A stretch of 64,000 nt of DNA from Tragulus kanchil (lineage: Eukaryota; Chordata; Mammalia; Artiodactyla; Tragulidae): the NCBI GenBank assembly GCA_022376925.1, contig JAIOJX010000026.1, positions 202,716,400-202,780,399 on the forward strand. The letters are read 5' to 3'. A program made the position numbers and the translations under genes. The first letter of the stretch is position 1, and every line of letters starts with the position of its first letter. This document shows positions 25,244-37,916 of this stretch, piece by piece. The notes under the pieces are model-generated. The model was given only the letters and a program-made list of their open reading frames with translations. It was not told the DNA's origin and made no database searches.

Positions 25244-27225
25244 GCTGTTTATATAGAAAAAGAGAAATATAAAGAAAGAATGGAAATGATGGAGGACAAG
25301 TAAAGATGACACACATCTCTGGGAAGAATACCTAATACACAGGATGAGCTGATGAAGACTCGGGAGTTCTGAGCGGGCTCTTAGAACAGATATTGGGAAA
25401 GGATATTCATTTTTAAAAAACTCCTGGTATGATCTCAGACCTGTAGATCTGGACTAAGCTTGCAATTCTGTACTTATTTTCAAAATCAATTTTCCAAGTA
25501 AAAGATATAAGGGTTCTGCCCGACAGCAAGCCCTGGGCCATGGACTTTTAGTGCAATTTCAGCTGCATCAAGAAGAGCGGAATGTTCCAGAGACACAGAC
25601 ATACCCTGCTGTGGTCATAATACGGCTGTGGTATTGCTCTCAGCTCTGAGTAAACTGTTTTAAGAGAGTTACGGTGTGTCCACTGAGGAGGACAACCTGG
25701 ATGACGTGACTCTGTGAAGAACGGCTGTGAGACTTTGGAACATGTGACCTGGACAGAGGATGCTCAGGAAGGGGTGGAGGTGCATTCCAGTATTTGCACG
25801 GCTATCATTAATAAGGGATGAGGAAGGCTGATTCAGAGGCCAAACGGAGCCTCTGAACCCAAGTTCCCGGAAGGTAGACTTAGCCTTAGACACGAGCCAG
25901 GAGTATGCTTGAAATAGACAGGGCTGGCTTACAGCCAAGTGCACATCTTGGTAAGTGGTAAGCTCCCTGTTACTGAAAGTACTCGAATCGAAGAGGGGAC
26001 AAGTTTGAGTTTTCTTCCACTTTTAATTTTCTGGTTTTATGCCCTAGAAAGGGAAGAAGGAGTAATTCTCCAAGTTTTTTTTTTTTTATTAAGCACTGAC
26101 TTGAACGAAGCCCTGCACTAGCCGCAAGAAAAGCAGGAGGGAGAGGATTTTAATTAAAATTTCCAGGACTGTGATGCTGTTGTTTCTTCCCACTTAAACC
26201 TACCTCAGCACAGCTGACCTCTGGGTGCTTAATATGTGTAGATTCTTCTAGTCTGAATTTACCGAACTGCCTTTGTGCATAACTGCTCAGTCAGTGCCCC
26301 TGACAGACCAGTTGTGATTTGTGGCCACCAAGGTCTGTTTGCACTATTTCAAGTCTGTGGCTCGCCTGAGCCAGCCTGCTCCTCCCTGCTTCAGGCTACA
26401 CTGGACTTTCTGCTATGCACAGGGTGTCATAATACAAGGGCAGACTCCAGTGCATCAGGGGCCTCTTCTCACCAGCTAAGTAACATATCTTGACCTTGGT
26501 CAGTACTGCAAAGGGACAGTACCTCTGGCTAGAAGCAGTCAGAGGAAACACTAGGTTAACAGGTGAGATCCATGAAAACCCAGAGGATCCTGCTTCTTAC
26601 TGATGTATCTTAGCAAGTTAATATCTTTTCAGACCATTATCACTTTTTTCCTCTGAATTCAGGAAGCAACATTACAAATACAGTGCCAGCTACTCAAATG
26701 ATGAAATACTGCCAACACAGAATGATTTATTCAAATCAGAGTAAAGAAGCATGAGCTCATTGCAAGAAGAGTCCATCTGTATAAATGTCTATAAAAATGT
26801 CTACCAAATACAAACCAAACTGCTAAGGCCATGATTCCTAAGAGAGGCAGTGTAGAGGGTGAGGAGAGAGGAGATAGCTTACCTTTGGCTTTATGTCTTT
26901 CTCTGTTGTTTGAGGTTTTTTTTTTTTTTTTTTCATTGAACATTTTGAAAACAAAAGTATGCTCACCAAGAAGACGACATTAGGTTTAAATTGTGATACT
27001 TACAAGACTGTTACTCACTTTACTAGAGAAAGCTGGGGTTGTTTGTGAGACTGAAACTTTCAGAGGCTAGCTCTACATTTAATTTGGGACTGCTGTTTCC
27101 CTGGATACTGCTGGCATATTTGAAAATACGTACGTTTTTATATATGCTCTGAGAAGCGGCCATCCACATATGGGATGAAAGCAACACAAAATGCATCTCT
27201 AACCAGTTTCCTTTGTCTTCCCCAG

Positions 27226-27358
27226 ATCTCATTGGCCTGCCGTGGGTGTGCTTTATATATACGATTATGAGTCTAGCATCCCTGGTTTTTGTTATTGTGT
27301 TTATACCTGAAACAAAGGGATGCTCTTTGGAACAAATATCAATGGAGCTGGCAAAAGA
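27226..27358 (+). CDS. SLC2A12: SLC2A12 coding exon 4
   Basis: The exon follows a CTTCCCCAG acceptor and ends at a GA|GTGAGT donor. It is 133 nt, phase 1 in and phase 0 plus two bases out. It encodes (D)[14 protein letters not shown], transmembrane helix 12, then [24 protein letters not shown] is the signature found right after helix 12 in nearly all sugar-porter family proteins. Cysteine follows it here, where the class I consensus has arginine, a feature of GLUT12. The exon joins in frame to exon 5 as AK-E-NYVKNN. Confidence 0.95.
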
Positions 27359-29417
27359 GTGAGTATTATGCACATTGCTTTCCCAACAGCCCTCTTAGCT
27401 CAAAAATTCAGCTTTTATATACAATGAAATAATCATATCTGAAACTATTTTAGGCTATTTCCTTTGGTGGGGAACCATATCTCAAAAAGTAATTCTAGTT
27501 TCTCTGCAATATGTTTACTTTGGGTAATTTGCCTAAGGAATTAGAATAAGCAGGACTTTCTAATCTTCCAGAGCTCTTTTCAATGATGAGTGAAGAACCT
27601 CTCCCATCTCCCTGGCACCTCCTCTTAGGAGGGGCTTTTTGTTTGAGGTTTCTGGTTGGTCTCAGAATGTCACACTCACGCCATGCTGGAACCCTGGACT
27701 TTGGCTTCCCACCTCTAGCACCTGTGTAGATCTCTTGAGGCCCTAAACACTGGCGAAGGCTAAGATTACCGGTAAAATCCTTGGACTTAAAAGTCTACCA
27801 TTATTCCAAATATGGCACAAAGTATATTATACAAGATGAAGTTTCCTACATGAATAGGCAATTAGAACACTGGTTAAATAAAACTCACATGGGGAGACTG
27901 CTTAAAGAATTTAACATATCAGTGGGCTATAGAAAACCCCTGTTTTCTTTAGGGGCAGGTCTCACAGCTCTGAGTGAGGAAACTGTGCTGTGGGCGAGGA
28001 GGTGATCAATGCATGGAGACCAGGAATGAAAGGGCATTTAATCATTCTACTTGAAAATGTAGGAATACTTGTTTTTAGGCTTTAATATAACAGGAGGAAG
28101 CTACCCATTTACAGTTTGATTTCTTCTAAAAATACTTCCAATACACTAGAGAGAAACGCTATGATGACTACAGACATCTGCAGGCACCATGATTCTTCAG
28201 CTTGTGCCTGAAGGAAGAATAAACGCAACAGGTGAATGGATGGTAGACACCTGGGTACAAATATATAGACCATGTTGCTAATCCTGGTTTATTACTGTTA
28301 TCTAATAATTATTTATTATTATTAGGGTATAAAGTAAGTAGGAGTCTAGCATCCCTGGTTTTTGTTATTGTGTTTATACCTGAAACAAAGGGATGCTCTT
28401 TGGAACAAATATCAATGGAGCTGGCAAAGAGTGAGTATTATGCACATTGCTTTCCCAACAGCCCTCTTAGCTCAAAAATTCAGCTTTTATATACAATGAA
28501 ATAATCATATCTGAAACTATTTTAGGCTATTTCCTTTGGTGGGGAACCATATCTCAAAAAGTAATTCTAGTTTCTCTGCAATATGTTTACTTTGGGTAAT
28601 TTGCCTAAGGAATTAGAATAAGCAGGACTTTCTAACCTTCCAGAGCTCTTTTCAATGATGAGTGAAGAACCTCTCCCATCTCCCTGGCACCTCCTCTTAG
28701 GAGGGGCTTTTTGTTTGAGGTTTCTGGTTGGTCTCAGAATGTCACACTCACGCCATGCTGGAACCCTGGACTTTGGCTTCCCACCTCTAGCACCTGTGTA
28801 GATCTCTTGAGGCCCTAAACACTGGCGAAGGCTAAGATTACCGGTAAAATCCTTGGACTTAAAAGTCTACCATTATTCCAAATATGGCACAAAGTATATT
28901 ATACAAGATGAAGTTTCCTACATGAATAGGCAATTAGAACACTGGTTAAATAAAACTCACATGGGGAGACTGCTTAAAGAATTTAACATATCAGTGGGCT
29001 ATAGAAAACCCCTGTTTTCTTTAGGGGCAGGTCTCACAGCTCTGAGTGAGGAAACTGTGCTGTGGGCGAGGAGGTGATCAATGCATGGAGACCAGGAATG
29101 AAAGGGCATTTAATCATTCTACTTGAAAATGTAGGAATACTTGTTTTTAGGCTTTAATATAACAGGAGGAAGCTACCCATTTACAGTTTGATTTCTTCTA
29201 AAAATACTTCCAATACACTAGAGAGAAACGCTATGATGACTACAGACATCTGCAGGCACCATGATTCTTCAGCTTGTGCCTGAAGGAAGAATAAACGCAA
29301 CAGGTGAATGGATGGTAGACACCTGGGTACAAATATATAGACCATGTTGCTAATCCTGGTTTATTACTGTTATCTAATAATTATTTATTATTATTAGGGT
29401 ATAAAGTAAGTAGGAGT
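27269..29417. repeat. Tandem duplication 8 (27269-28341 / 28342-29417), cuts through SLC2A12 exon 4
   Basis: The offset is 1073, then 1072 bp. The unit begins 43 bp inside exon 4, so the second unit holds only the 3' part of that exon with no splice acceptor. GAGT is shared at the join. A single A is missing from the exon part of the second unit. Confidence 0.95.
28342..28430 (+). pseudogene. SLC2A12: Partial duplicate of SLC2A12 exon 4
   Basis: This is the 3' two-thirds of exon 4, without its acceptor and with one base deleted (GGCAAAGAG for GGCAAAAGAG), which would break the frame into exon 5. It follows ordinary intron sequence with no pyrimidine tract, so it should not be spliced. It is part of tandem duplication 8. 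Confidence 0.85.
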
Positions 29418-29462
29418 ATGGGCAACTTCTGGCCTTGTACTTTGTATACGTTGAAATATTTT

Positions 29463-29597
29463 ACAGGAAATTCTCTGGTCGTCCAGTAGTTAGGTCTCGG
29501 TGCTCTCATTGCCAGGGGCCAGGTTCAATCCCTAATTGGGGAATTAGGATCCCACAAGCTGAGTGAGGCAGCCAAAAATAAAAACAAACAAAAAACT
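29463..29597 (+). mobile_element. CHR-type SINE, short
   Basis: Matches the tRNA-derived head only: CTCTGGTCGTCCAGTAGTTAGG, AGGTTCAATCCCTAATTGGGG, GATCCCACAAGCTGAGTGAGG, then an A-rich tail with AAACAAACAAA. Confidence 0.8.
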
Positions 29598-30031
29598 GTT
29601 TACATTTTAAAGACATTTCATTTTAGTAAGTCGAAAAACTTTTAATTCAAGATAAATACCAACTGTAGGGCTAATTTTTTGATGCAAAAAAGACCCTATG
29701 TTTAAAGTAATTAGTAAAAATGAACATGATTCATTTATAAAGAGGAATATTATTGTCAGGAAAGCCAGTTATCCTCTTGGCCTGGCCAGAGCATCCCCTT
29801 GGCTTATGCAAGTTAAAGTCAAATAATTGAATTCCTTGGCAAGCACAGACTCTAAGCCAGACAATTAATTACACATACAGGACTTACATAATGAATAGAT
29901 TCAGACCCTGGGAACCCAGTGCGTTCATCTGTAGGCTGGAAGCATGTCTGACAGACGCAGGTCTTTTCCAGAACTGAGATGGCAGGACACTGGTGACGCC
30001 TACCTCTGTGGGTCACTTTACTTCTTCTCAT

Positions 30032-30155
30032 GCTCAGTCACTTCAGTTGTAGCCAACTCTTTGCGAGCCTATGGACTGTAGCCACCGGGTTCCTCTGTCC
30101 ATAGGGATTCTCCAGGCAAGAATCCTGGAGTGGGATGCCATTTCCTTCTCTTAAC
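30032..30155 (-). mobile_element. Bov-A fragment (second copy at 31181-31303)
   Basis: ATGCTCAGTCACTTCAGTTG, then TATGGACTGTAGCCACCGGG, then CTCCAGGCAAGAATCCTGGAG: the reverse complement of the Bov-A half without the tRNA head. Confidence 0.82.
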
Positions 30156-30636
30156 TTCTCATCCTCCCCTAAGAGCTTGTTTCACATCAGTGGTTTATTT
30201 AGATGCAAAACCCTCTCCCAATGTAGTGGCTTGAAATACACTAGTTACTGTTTCCCATGATCCCCTGCTCATTTCACCTGGGCTCAGCCATGCGACCCCA
30301 GCGTCAACAGCAGTGGGAGCTGGTGGAAGAGGCTGACAGTGGGAAGCTTCCGTTCTTTTCAAGTGGCCTCATCCTCCTGGCTTCCTCACCTATCACACTC
30401 CAAGCAGCATTCCCAGGTAGCAGAGGCAGAAGCTGCAAGATCCCGTGAGGTCCCATTCTGGGAGTCACGCCACATCACTCCCATCACTTTCTATTGTCGG
30501 CACAAGTCCTAAGGTCAGTCCAGATTCAAGCGGTGTAGAAACTAATATCTTGACAAAACGAAGAGCAAAGGTTTTTGTTTGTTTGTTTACTTGTTGACCA
30601 CATTTAATCTACCACACGCACTCTTCCATTTTAAAA

Positions 30637-30773
30637 AAATTATTATTTATTTATTTGGCTGTGTAGTGTCTTAGTTACCGCCTGTGGGATCTGGTTCCCT
30701 GAACAGGGATAGAACACAGACCTCCTGCATCGGGAGCTCAGAGTCTCAGCCGTTGGACCACCCAGGAAGTCCC
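30637..30773 (-). mobile_element. CHR-type SINE (second copy at 31785-31921)
   Basis: Reverse complement of the tRNA-derived head: TTATTTGGCTGTGTAGTGTC at the tail side, GGTTCCCTGAACAGGGAT in the middle, and TTGGACCACCCAGGAAGTCC at the head. Confidence 0.8.
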
Positions 30774-33062
30774 ACACTCCTACTCTTTCTTGAAACCCTT
30801 TTACCTCCTAAGAAGGTTTTAATTCTTTGATTTTGCAAAAAGACCCTATGTTTAAAGTAATTAGTAAAATGAACATGATTCATTTATAAAGAGGAATATT
30901 ATTGTCAGGAAAGCCAGTTATCCTCTTGGCCTGGCCAGAGCATCCCTTGGCTTATGCAAGTTAAAGTCAAATAATTGAATTCCTTGGCAAGCACAGACTC
31001 TAAGCCAGACAATTAATTACACATACAGGACTTACATAATGAATAGATTCAGACCCTGGGAACCCAGTGCGTTCATCTGTAGGCTGGAAGCATGTCTGAC
31101 AGACGCAGGTCTTTTCCAGAACTGAGATGGCAGGACACTGGTGACGCCTACCTCTGTGGGTCACTTTACTTCTTCTCATGCTCAGTCACTTCAGTTGTAG
31201 CCAACTCTTTGCGAGCCTATGGACTGTAGCCACCGGGTTCCTCTGTCCATAGGGATTCTCCAGGCAAGAATCCTGGAGTGGGATGCCATTTCCTTCTCTT
31301 AACTTCTCATCCTCCCCTAAGAGCTTGTTTCACATCAGTGGTTTATTTAGATGCAAAACCCTCTCCCAATGTAGTGGCTTGAAATACACTAGTTACTGTT
31401 TCCCATGATCCCCTGCTCATTTCACCTGGGCTCAGCCATGCGACCCCAGCGTCAACAGCAGTGGGAGCTGGTGGAAGAGGCTGACAGTGGGAAGCTTCCG
31501 TTCTTTTCAAGTGGCCTCATCCTCCTGGCTTCCTCACCTATCACACTCCAAGCAGCATTCCCAGGTAGCAGAGGCAGAAGCTGCAAGATCCCGTGAGGTC
31601 CCATTCTGGGAGTCACGCCACATCACTCCCATCACTTTCTATTGTCGGCACAAGTCCTAAGGTCAGTCCAGATTCAAGCGGTGTAGAAACTAATATCTTG
31701 ACAAAACGAAGAGCAAAGGTTTTTGTTTGTTTGTTTACTTGTTGACCACATTTAATCTACCACACGCACTCTTCCATTTTAAAAAAATTATTATTTATTT
31801 ATTTGGCTGTGTAGTGTCTTAGTTACCGCCTGTGGGATCTGGTTCCCTGAACAGGGATAGAACACAGACCTCCTGCATCGGGAGCTCAGAGTCTCAGCCG
31901 TTGGACCACCCAGGAAGTCCCACACTCCTACTCTTTCTTGAAACCCTTTTACCTCCTAAGAAACTATTTTTTCACCTTCGGATCCAGTGAGAAAGTCAGT
32001 GGAGACAGATGTGTGGGTCTTCTACCTATGCCAACAATTCTTACTTCCTTCTTTCTCCGGCTACTCCTACAAGATAGTTACCTTTGATATCTTAGCTCTG
32101 CATCCTTATGCCTTAAGGCCAAGTCCTCCTCTTCAAAGCCTTGAGTACCCTAGCCCTGAATAGTACTTATTTCTCCTGGACTTTCAATATTTTCTAGTCG
32201 TATTTTCTTTTAATGTTGCTTTAGCTAAAATTCCTATGGTTTCACTTCCTTAAGTAGTTTTTGAAGTTTTGGTTTCCAGGAATGGTCTCAGCCCATTATC
32301 TTTCTTATGTAACTTTTACAGTGCCTAGCTTGAAATTGATTCCTAGTGGATGATTGAAAAATATCCACCATGTGGTCGATCCAATGCTGAGTTCGTTGTA
32401 GGTGGGAATTAGATTACAGATAACAATATAAATCGCAGCAGGTTTTGATCTGTGGATATAGGATGAGACTTAGTCTGTGACCTAACAATCTGTGCAATGA
32501 GAGGAGGAAGAGGTATGTGCTCAGAAAAGGGAGGTGCATGGGTTTCACCATACTGCTCCCTTTCCACAACTTCAGAGATTATTCATCTCTTTGTTGATGA
32601 TCTGCTATGGACTCTATTAGGAAAGACACTGAAGTATCTATTATTAATAGATACTGTATTAGGAAAGAACTGAAGATATCCAACATCCATAACTTTATTC
32701 AAAGAGACAGACCAGAAAACCGACCACGGCAATACACTGTGTTGGCAAGTGCAAAGGAAGGTCATATGCGTTGGGGAAGAGAATTCCTTTAAAAGTAAAG
32801 GTTCATAACAATTCTGGTGAGCAATACTAACTAAAAAACTGAAGTAGGGACAAAGCAGTAATGAATTAATTGAATGAGATTATGAATCACTCCTTTTTGC
32901 ACTCTTTTTACAAAAGTCTTAAAGCAGAATATTTTCAATGAATGAAGGCTAAGAAACTTTTAGATCCTTTTCTTATCATTTGTGACTGCCAGAATATATC
33001 AAATTTCAAGCCAAATGAAAATTTGAAGATAAAACTTAAGAAAATCCAGTCCTTTCATCCAG

Positions 33063-33198
33063 TGTATGCGTGCTAAGTCACTTCAGTCATGTCTGACTCT
33101 TTTCAACTGTATGGACTGCAGCCTGCCAGGCTCCTCTGTCCATGGGATTCTCCAGGCAAGAATACTGGAGTAGGTTGCCATTTCCTTCTCCAGTAGAC
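33063..33198 (-). mobile_element. Bov-A fragment
   Basis: GCTAAGTCACTTCAGTCATG, then GTATGGACTGCAGCCTGCC, then CCAGGCAAGAATACTGGAG, then TTTCCTTCTCCAG. The tRNA-derived head is absent. Confidence 0.85.
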
Positions 33199-34488
33199 CT
33201 CCAGAATAAGACATTCAAAAAACCATAGAAATTTGGGTGTCTAAAACTCAGCAAAACATATTCTTTCAGAATTTGAGATGGGGAAGAAATTTATCTAAGT
33301 CAGCAAAACTTTGCATTATGAAATGTTTTTGAAAGAGTCATATTTCTGTTACTTTTGAGTCACACAATTACTCAAACTTAAATACACACCCTCTCCAAGA
33401 AACTTTTAAATTGCAAATTAGGAGAGATCCAAAAGCCAAAGGCTGATTCCACTTGAGTCAGGAGGTTGGTATAGAAGATGTAGATGACGGCACAGGTGTG
33501 AATTATGAAAGATGAGCTGGCAAAACAATGCTGCATTTTTAATTCATTTCTAGCAGCAGCAAGCAGCAATATCTACCAGAGATGCATTCTTGTGGGGAAG
33601 CCCAGTACCTGAGGGCAGAAAGGAAACAGTTGCTTACAGAAATCTTGGCTGACTGATTTCTGCAACACCAAAGAGCCTGGGACATGTCTTAGCTTGAAGC
33701 AGAAGATTGGCAAATGCTTTAGAAAGGAAAAATAAGCAGCCTGAATGGTATAAATTGACCAAAGTTATGTATGAAGTATTTGGGAGAAACAAGGTTCCCT
33801 GGAGGGAGGTGGCAGAGACAAGAATAGAAATAAAATGCATAATGGTATTGAAAAGTTACTGAACTAGGTAGACGATTGAACGTGGGGCAGTAGGAAGCCC
33901 CAGGGAGCTTGAGAGGACTTGAAAGTTGAAGTGAACATGAGGAAGGGTACTGCTGAGCTAAGGAAGTCTTCATGAACTTAGGAGTTAATGCAACAGGGAA
34001 TCAACTTCTGTCACCAGGGAAACACAAAGTCCAGATGTGTATGTCCCAATGATTTTCTAAGAAATAAGAAAGGAAACCATTTATACTACCAGATTAACTT
34101 CAAATTTGATCCTCCATACCACTTAATATTTTCCTTTCTCATATTTGGAGCTGGTTTCTTTTCCATCTGTTTCTACAAGGCTGAGAAAACAAATCTTCTT
34201 CCAAAGTTGTTAAGTTTCATGTAAGATAAACAGTGACTCAGCAGAAAGGTCAGAACCGATTTCACCAATAATATAATTTGAAAGGATTTTATTCTGAACT
34301 CGTGCCCTACCAGCTACAAACACAAAATGGGCCATTTGCCATCTGTGCTATTTCAGCTGTGACTTTCATTCTTTCCCCTGGTTTAAGTGGAAGCAATTAG
34401 AGAAACAAAAGCTAATGTTTTGTAAATATTTTAGCCCTGAGGCTTAGATTATCTTTTGCTTTTAGTAGCTAATTGTGCATGGTCATTC

Positions 34489-35125
34489 CTTCATTGATTC
34501 ACCCAAATTCATTTATTCGCTAAATATTTACTGAGCATCTGTTACATGGGACTCATTGCTGTAAGTGCTATAACATTAATCAGTGAGAAAAATACCAGGA
34601 GAATTAGAATAGTCAATACCATGAGAATTAAAATAGTATGTGTGTGTCAGAGGGTTAGGGCAGGGCACTTTGGGTTGGTGATCTGAGAAAGTTATCTTTT
34701 TTTTTTTTTGGTGTCTTTGAGTTTTATTGGGAAGGGGAGTCCATTGTAGTGTGAGAGTTCAGACCAATAGATTAAGCGCCTGTGAAATACAGTTCTTTAT
34801 CTGACTTGAGAAAGTTATCTTGAAAGACAACATTGCAGATAAAAACTGAGTGCTAAAAAAGAGCCAGTACTGCAAAGTAAGGGGGAAAGAGAATTCGTGT
34901 AGAGAGAACAGCTAATGCAAAGGCTAGCTCAGAGAATTACTTGACCTGTTCTAGGAAACCAAAGGGGCCCAGGAGGAGGCTGGGATCTTTGAGATCCAGA
35001 GAGAAAGTCAGTGGAGACAGATGTGTAGGGCTTCACAGTCTGAGTCTGGATTTTGTTCTAAGTGCAGTGGGAAGCTACAAAAGTACTTTACACAAGGGAG
35101 TGATGTGACTGGATTTACTTTAAGG
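34489..35125 (-). mobile_element. L2 LINE 3' fragment
   Basis: Reads as the reverse complement of the L2 3' end. Landmarks are CATTTATTCGCTAAATATTTACTGAGC, ACAGCTAATGCAAAGGCTAG, and TCTGGATTTTGTTCTAAGTGCAGTGGGAAG with GAGTGATGTGACTGG. A small retrocopy (34699-34806) is inserted inside it. No coding frame survives. Confidence 0.8.
34699..34806 (-). mobile_element. 5'-truncated processed retrocopy with poly-A and target duplication
   Basis: The 108-bp insert begins on the + strand with about 11 T residues (a poly-A tail on the - strand). It carries TTTATT at 34723-34728, which is AATAAA on the - strand, about 13 nt before the tail. A perfect 15-bp direct repeat, TGAGAAAGTTATCTT, flanks it at 34684-34698 and 34807-34821. 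This is the structure of a LINE-mobilised mRNA 3' end. I did not recognise the source transcript. Confidence 0.8.
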
Positions 35126-35382
35126 TGTGCCAAGGTAGCATCTGCAGACACACAGCTGAACGTGGCTGAGAAAGCACTTGAACACAGGGTTGGAGCTCAG
35201 GTTCAATCCCTGTCACAGCCTTCCGAGGCCCCTTCCATGCTGCCTGGCAGTTGCCCATGTCCCATGCCCATGAACTGCCTCTGCTAGACAACTGCTCAAC
35301 ACTAACCCCTCTCTCTGGAAACTTCCCACCTCCTTAGCCCTCCTCATTCCCACTGACAGCCTTGCCTCTGACTTCATGGAAG

Positions 35383-35568
35383 TGCGCGTGCTCAGTCACT
35401 AAGTCATGTCTGACTCTTCTGTGACTGTAGCCCACTAGGCTCCTCTGTCCATGGGATTCTCCAGGCAAGAATACTGAAGTGGGCTGCCATTTCCTCCTCC
35501 AGGGGATCTTTCCAACCCAGGGATTGATCTCTAGTCTCCTGCACTGGCAGGCAGATTCTTTACCACTG
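35383..35568 (-). mobile_element. Bov-tA SINE inserted in an L2 copy
   Basis: Reverse complement of Bov-tA from GCGCGTGCTCAGTCACTAAG to a TTCTTTACCACTG head. A CTTGCCTCTGACTTCATGGAA stretch on its left recurs with two mismatches on its right (35575-35595) as the likely target duplication. Confidence 0.85.
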
Positions 35569-37652
35569 TGTCACCTTGCTTCTGACGTCATGGAAGGAAT
35601 GAACACAATCCGAAAGGAAACTGCCCTCACCTTCCACCTCACCCACACACTTGCCTCTGTATCCAAATACACCACCATTCCTCCTGGCTCTACCTTCAGC
35701 TCATTGTTGTGTGAAAGCAACCACTTTACTGTCTCTCCCCTTAGCTTCTCTAGAACATTCCCTAGCAGTCCTTTTGACCCACCCCTTCATCATCCCTATC
35801 TTTCTTCTCTCCTGGATCTCTCCTTCTCATTAGCGAGAAATCATGTGTGATTTTTGTTACTGCATCTTAAAAAAAAAAAAAAAAAAGTCTTTTGACTTTT
35901 CCATTTCCCTCCCTAGGTTTTGCTTTGCTATCATTTACTTTAATGGCTTCTTTGCCATCATTTATAACAAAATTCTTCCAGAGTTGTCTCTGTTCACTGT
36001 CAGCAATCCTTCTTTTCCTATTCTCTCGTGAACCTGCTCCAATGATCAGGCTTTTACGGCCACTACTCCATTGACGTTGCTCCATTTAACATCCAGGTTA
36101 CTCCACGTTGCTAAGTCCAGTGGTCAGTTCTTAGTCAACCTCTTAATGGCTGGCATAGTGACCATCCTCAGCAGGGACTGGGGTGAGCATGCCCTTCTTT
36201 CTGGGATGCTTGCTTCACTGCCTTCAGGGTCCAACCTCCTGGTATCTTCTCCCACTCATTCCCTCTCAGCATCTGCTGCTGGGTCCATCTCATCTTCTGC
36301 TCTCTTAAAGTTGGTGTGCCCTAGAATTCATCCTCTGATCACTGCTTTGTCCCTTACTGGCTCTTTGGTCTTAAAGCCATGATCTTTATACTATCCACAT
36401 GCCACTGAATCCAACATTCACACCTCCAAATTCAATATCTTTAACCATGCAGAATGGCCATGGTGCAATCAAAAATAGGGGAAACTACTTTTAGAAACAG
36501 TGAATCTGGGGAATCTCCTCTGAACTCCATAGTGACAGAGGGATCCATTTTACTGGACAAATAGGGAAATTTGTAAAAGTTGGCCAATTATGCAACATTT
36601 CCATTATACCTGTCACCTTGCTTCTGACGTCATGGAAGGAATGAACACAATCCGAAAGGAAACTGCCCTCACCTTCCACCTCACCCACACACTTGCCTCT
36701 GTATCCAAATACACCACCATTCCTCCTGGCTCTACCTTCAGCTCATTGTTGTGTGAAAGCAACCACTTTACTGTCTCTCCCCTTAGCTTCTCTAGAACAT
36801 TCCCTAGCAGTCCTTTTGACCCACCCCTTCATCATCCCTATCTTTCTTCTCTCCTGGATCTCTCCTTCTCATTAGCGAGAAATCATGTGTGATTTTTGTT
36901 ACTGCATCTTAAAAAAAAAAAAAAAAAAGTCTTTTGACTTTTCCATTTCCCTCCCTAGGTTTTGCTTTGCTATCATTTACTTTAATGGCTTCTTTGCCAT
37001 CATTTATAACAAAATTCTTCCAGAGTTGTCTCTGTTCACTGTCAGCAATCCTTCTTTTCCTATTCTCTCGTGAACCTGCTCCAATGATCAGGCTTTTACG
37101 GCCACTACTCCATTGACGTTGCTCCATTTAACATCCAGGTTACTCCACGTTGCTAAGTCCAGTGGTCAGTTCTTAGTCAACCTCTTAATGGCTGGCATAG
37201 TGACCATCCTCAGCAGGGACTGGGGTGAGCATGCCCTTCTTTCTGGGATGCTTGCTTCACTGCCTTCAGGGTCCAACCTCCTGGTATCTTCTCCCACTCA
37301 TTCCCTCTCAGCATCTGCTGCTGGGTCCATCTCATCTTCTGCTCTCTTAAAGTTGGTGTGCCCTAGAATTCATCCTCTGATCACTGCTTTGTCCCTTACT
37401 GGCTCTTTGGTCTTAAAGCCATGATCTTTATACTATCCACATGCCACTGAATCCAACATTCACACCTCCAAATTCAATATCTTTAACCATGCAGAATGGC
37501 CATGGTGCAATCAAAAATAGGGAAGCTACTTTTAGAAACAGTGAATCTGGGGAATCTCCTCTGAACTCCATAGTGACAGAGGGATCCATTTTACTGGACA
37601 AATAGGGAAATTTGTAAAAGTTGGCCAATTATGCAACATTTCCATTATACCT
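35569..37652. repeat. Tandem duplication 10 (35569-36610 / 36611-37652)
   Basis: The offset is 1042 bp. The units are nearly identical, with GGGGAAACT at 36477-36485 against GGGAAGCT in the second unit. Unit 1 ends in CCATTATACC and jumps to TGTCACCTTG, just where the Bov-tA head ends. The duplicated content is L2 sequence. Confidence 0.95.
35600..36375 (+). mobile_element. L2 LINE internal fragment (second copy at 36642-37417)
   Basis: Corresponds to the reverse-transcriptase end of L2. Landmarks are CACCACCATTCCTCCTGGC, an A-run at 35870-35886, CCAGAGTTGTCTCTGTTCAC, TCTCGTGAACCTGCTCCAATG, CCACGTTGCTAAGTCCAGTGG, and TCTTAAAGTTGGTGTGCCC. The 103- and 123-codon open frames over it are leftovers of the decayed LINE frame. 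Confidence 0.78.
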
Positions 37653-37916
37653 ATCACCCCCAGCCTTCTGGGTTAGTGGAAAGGACAAATGAACAATTAA
37701 AACTCAGTTGGCTAAAATTACGATGCTTATTCCTTCCCTTGGTCTAAGGCCCTTCCATTGGATCTCCTCAACATCAAATCTACTCCTTTAACAAACATCA
37801 TTTGTCTCCCTTTGAAATTATTACAGGGAGACCAATGAGATTGCATAAAAGACTATAGGATGCCATATTCCTTAAAGGAGACATACTGCTATTATTGCAA
37901 AGGTTTAATCAAATTG

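Larger units (their letters stand above)
23465..25632. repeat. Tandem duplication 7 (23465-24523 / 24573-25632)
   Basis: The offset is 1108-1109 bp, changed by one extra T at about 25545-25550. The units are separated by a 49-bp spacer (24524-24572) that is mostly poly-T and matches neither flank of the right unit. Both units carry a Bov-A fragment and a 37-bp (CA)n tract of identical length. Confidence 0.95.
21515..27225 (+). other. SLC2A12: SLC2A12 intron between coding exons 3 and 4
   Basis: Contains the rest of duplication 6, duplication 7, Bov-A fragments and two (CA)n tracts. From 25633 to 27225 I see no gene, only short simple-sequence runs such as the poly-T at 26921-26932. Confidence 0.8.
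29683..31962. repeat. Tandem duplication 9 (29683-30814 / 30834-31962)
   Basis: The offset falls from 1150 to 1148 bp through two homopolymer indels: AGTAAAAATG against AGTAAAATG, and CATCCCCTTGG against CATCCCTTGG. A 19-bp unmatched spacer lies between the units. Each unit contains a Bov-A fragment and a minus-strand CHR SINE. Confidence 0.95.

Noticed and set aside
35479..37424. Repeated + strand frames of 100-123 codons
   Set aside because: They are remnants of the L2 reverse-transcriptase frame, interrupted and without start context.
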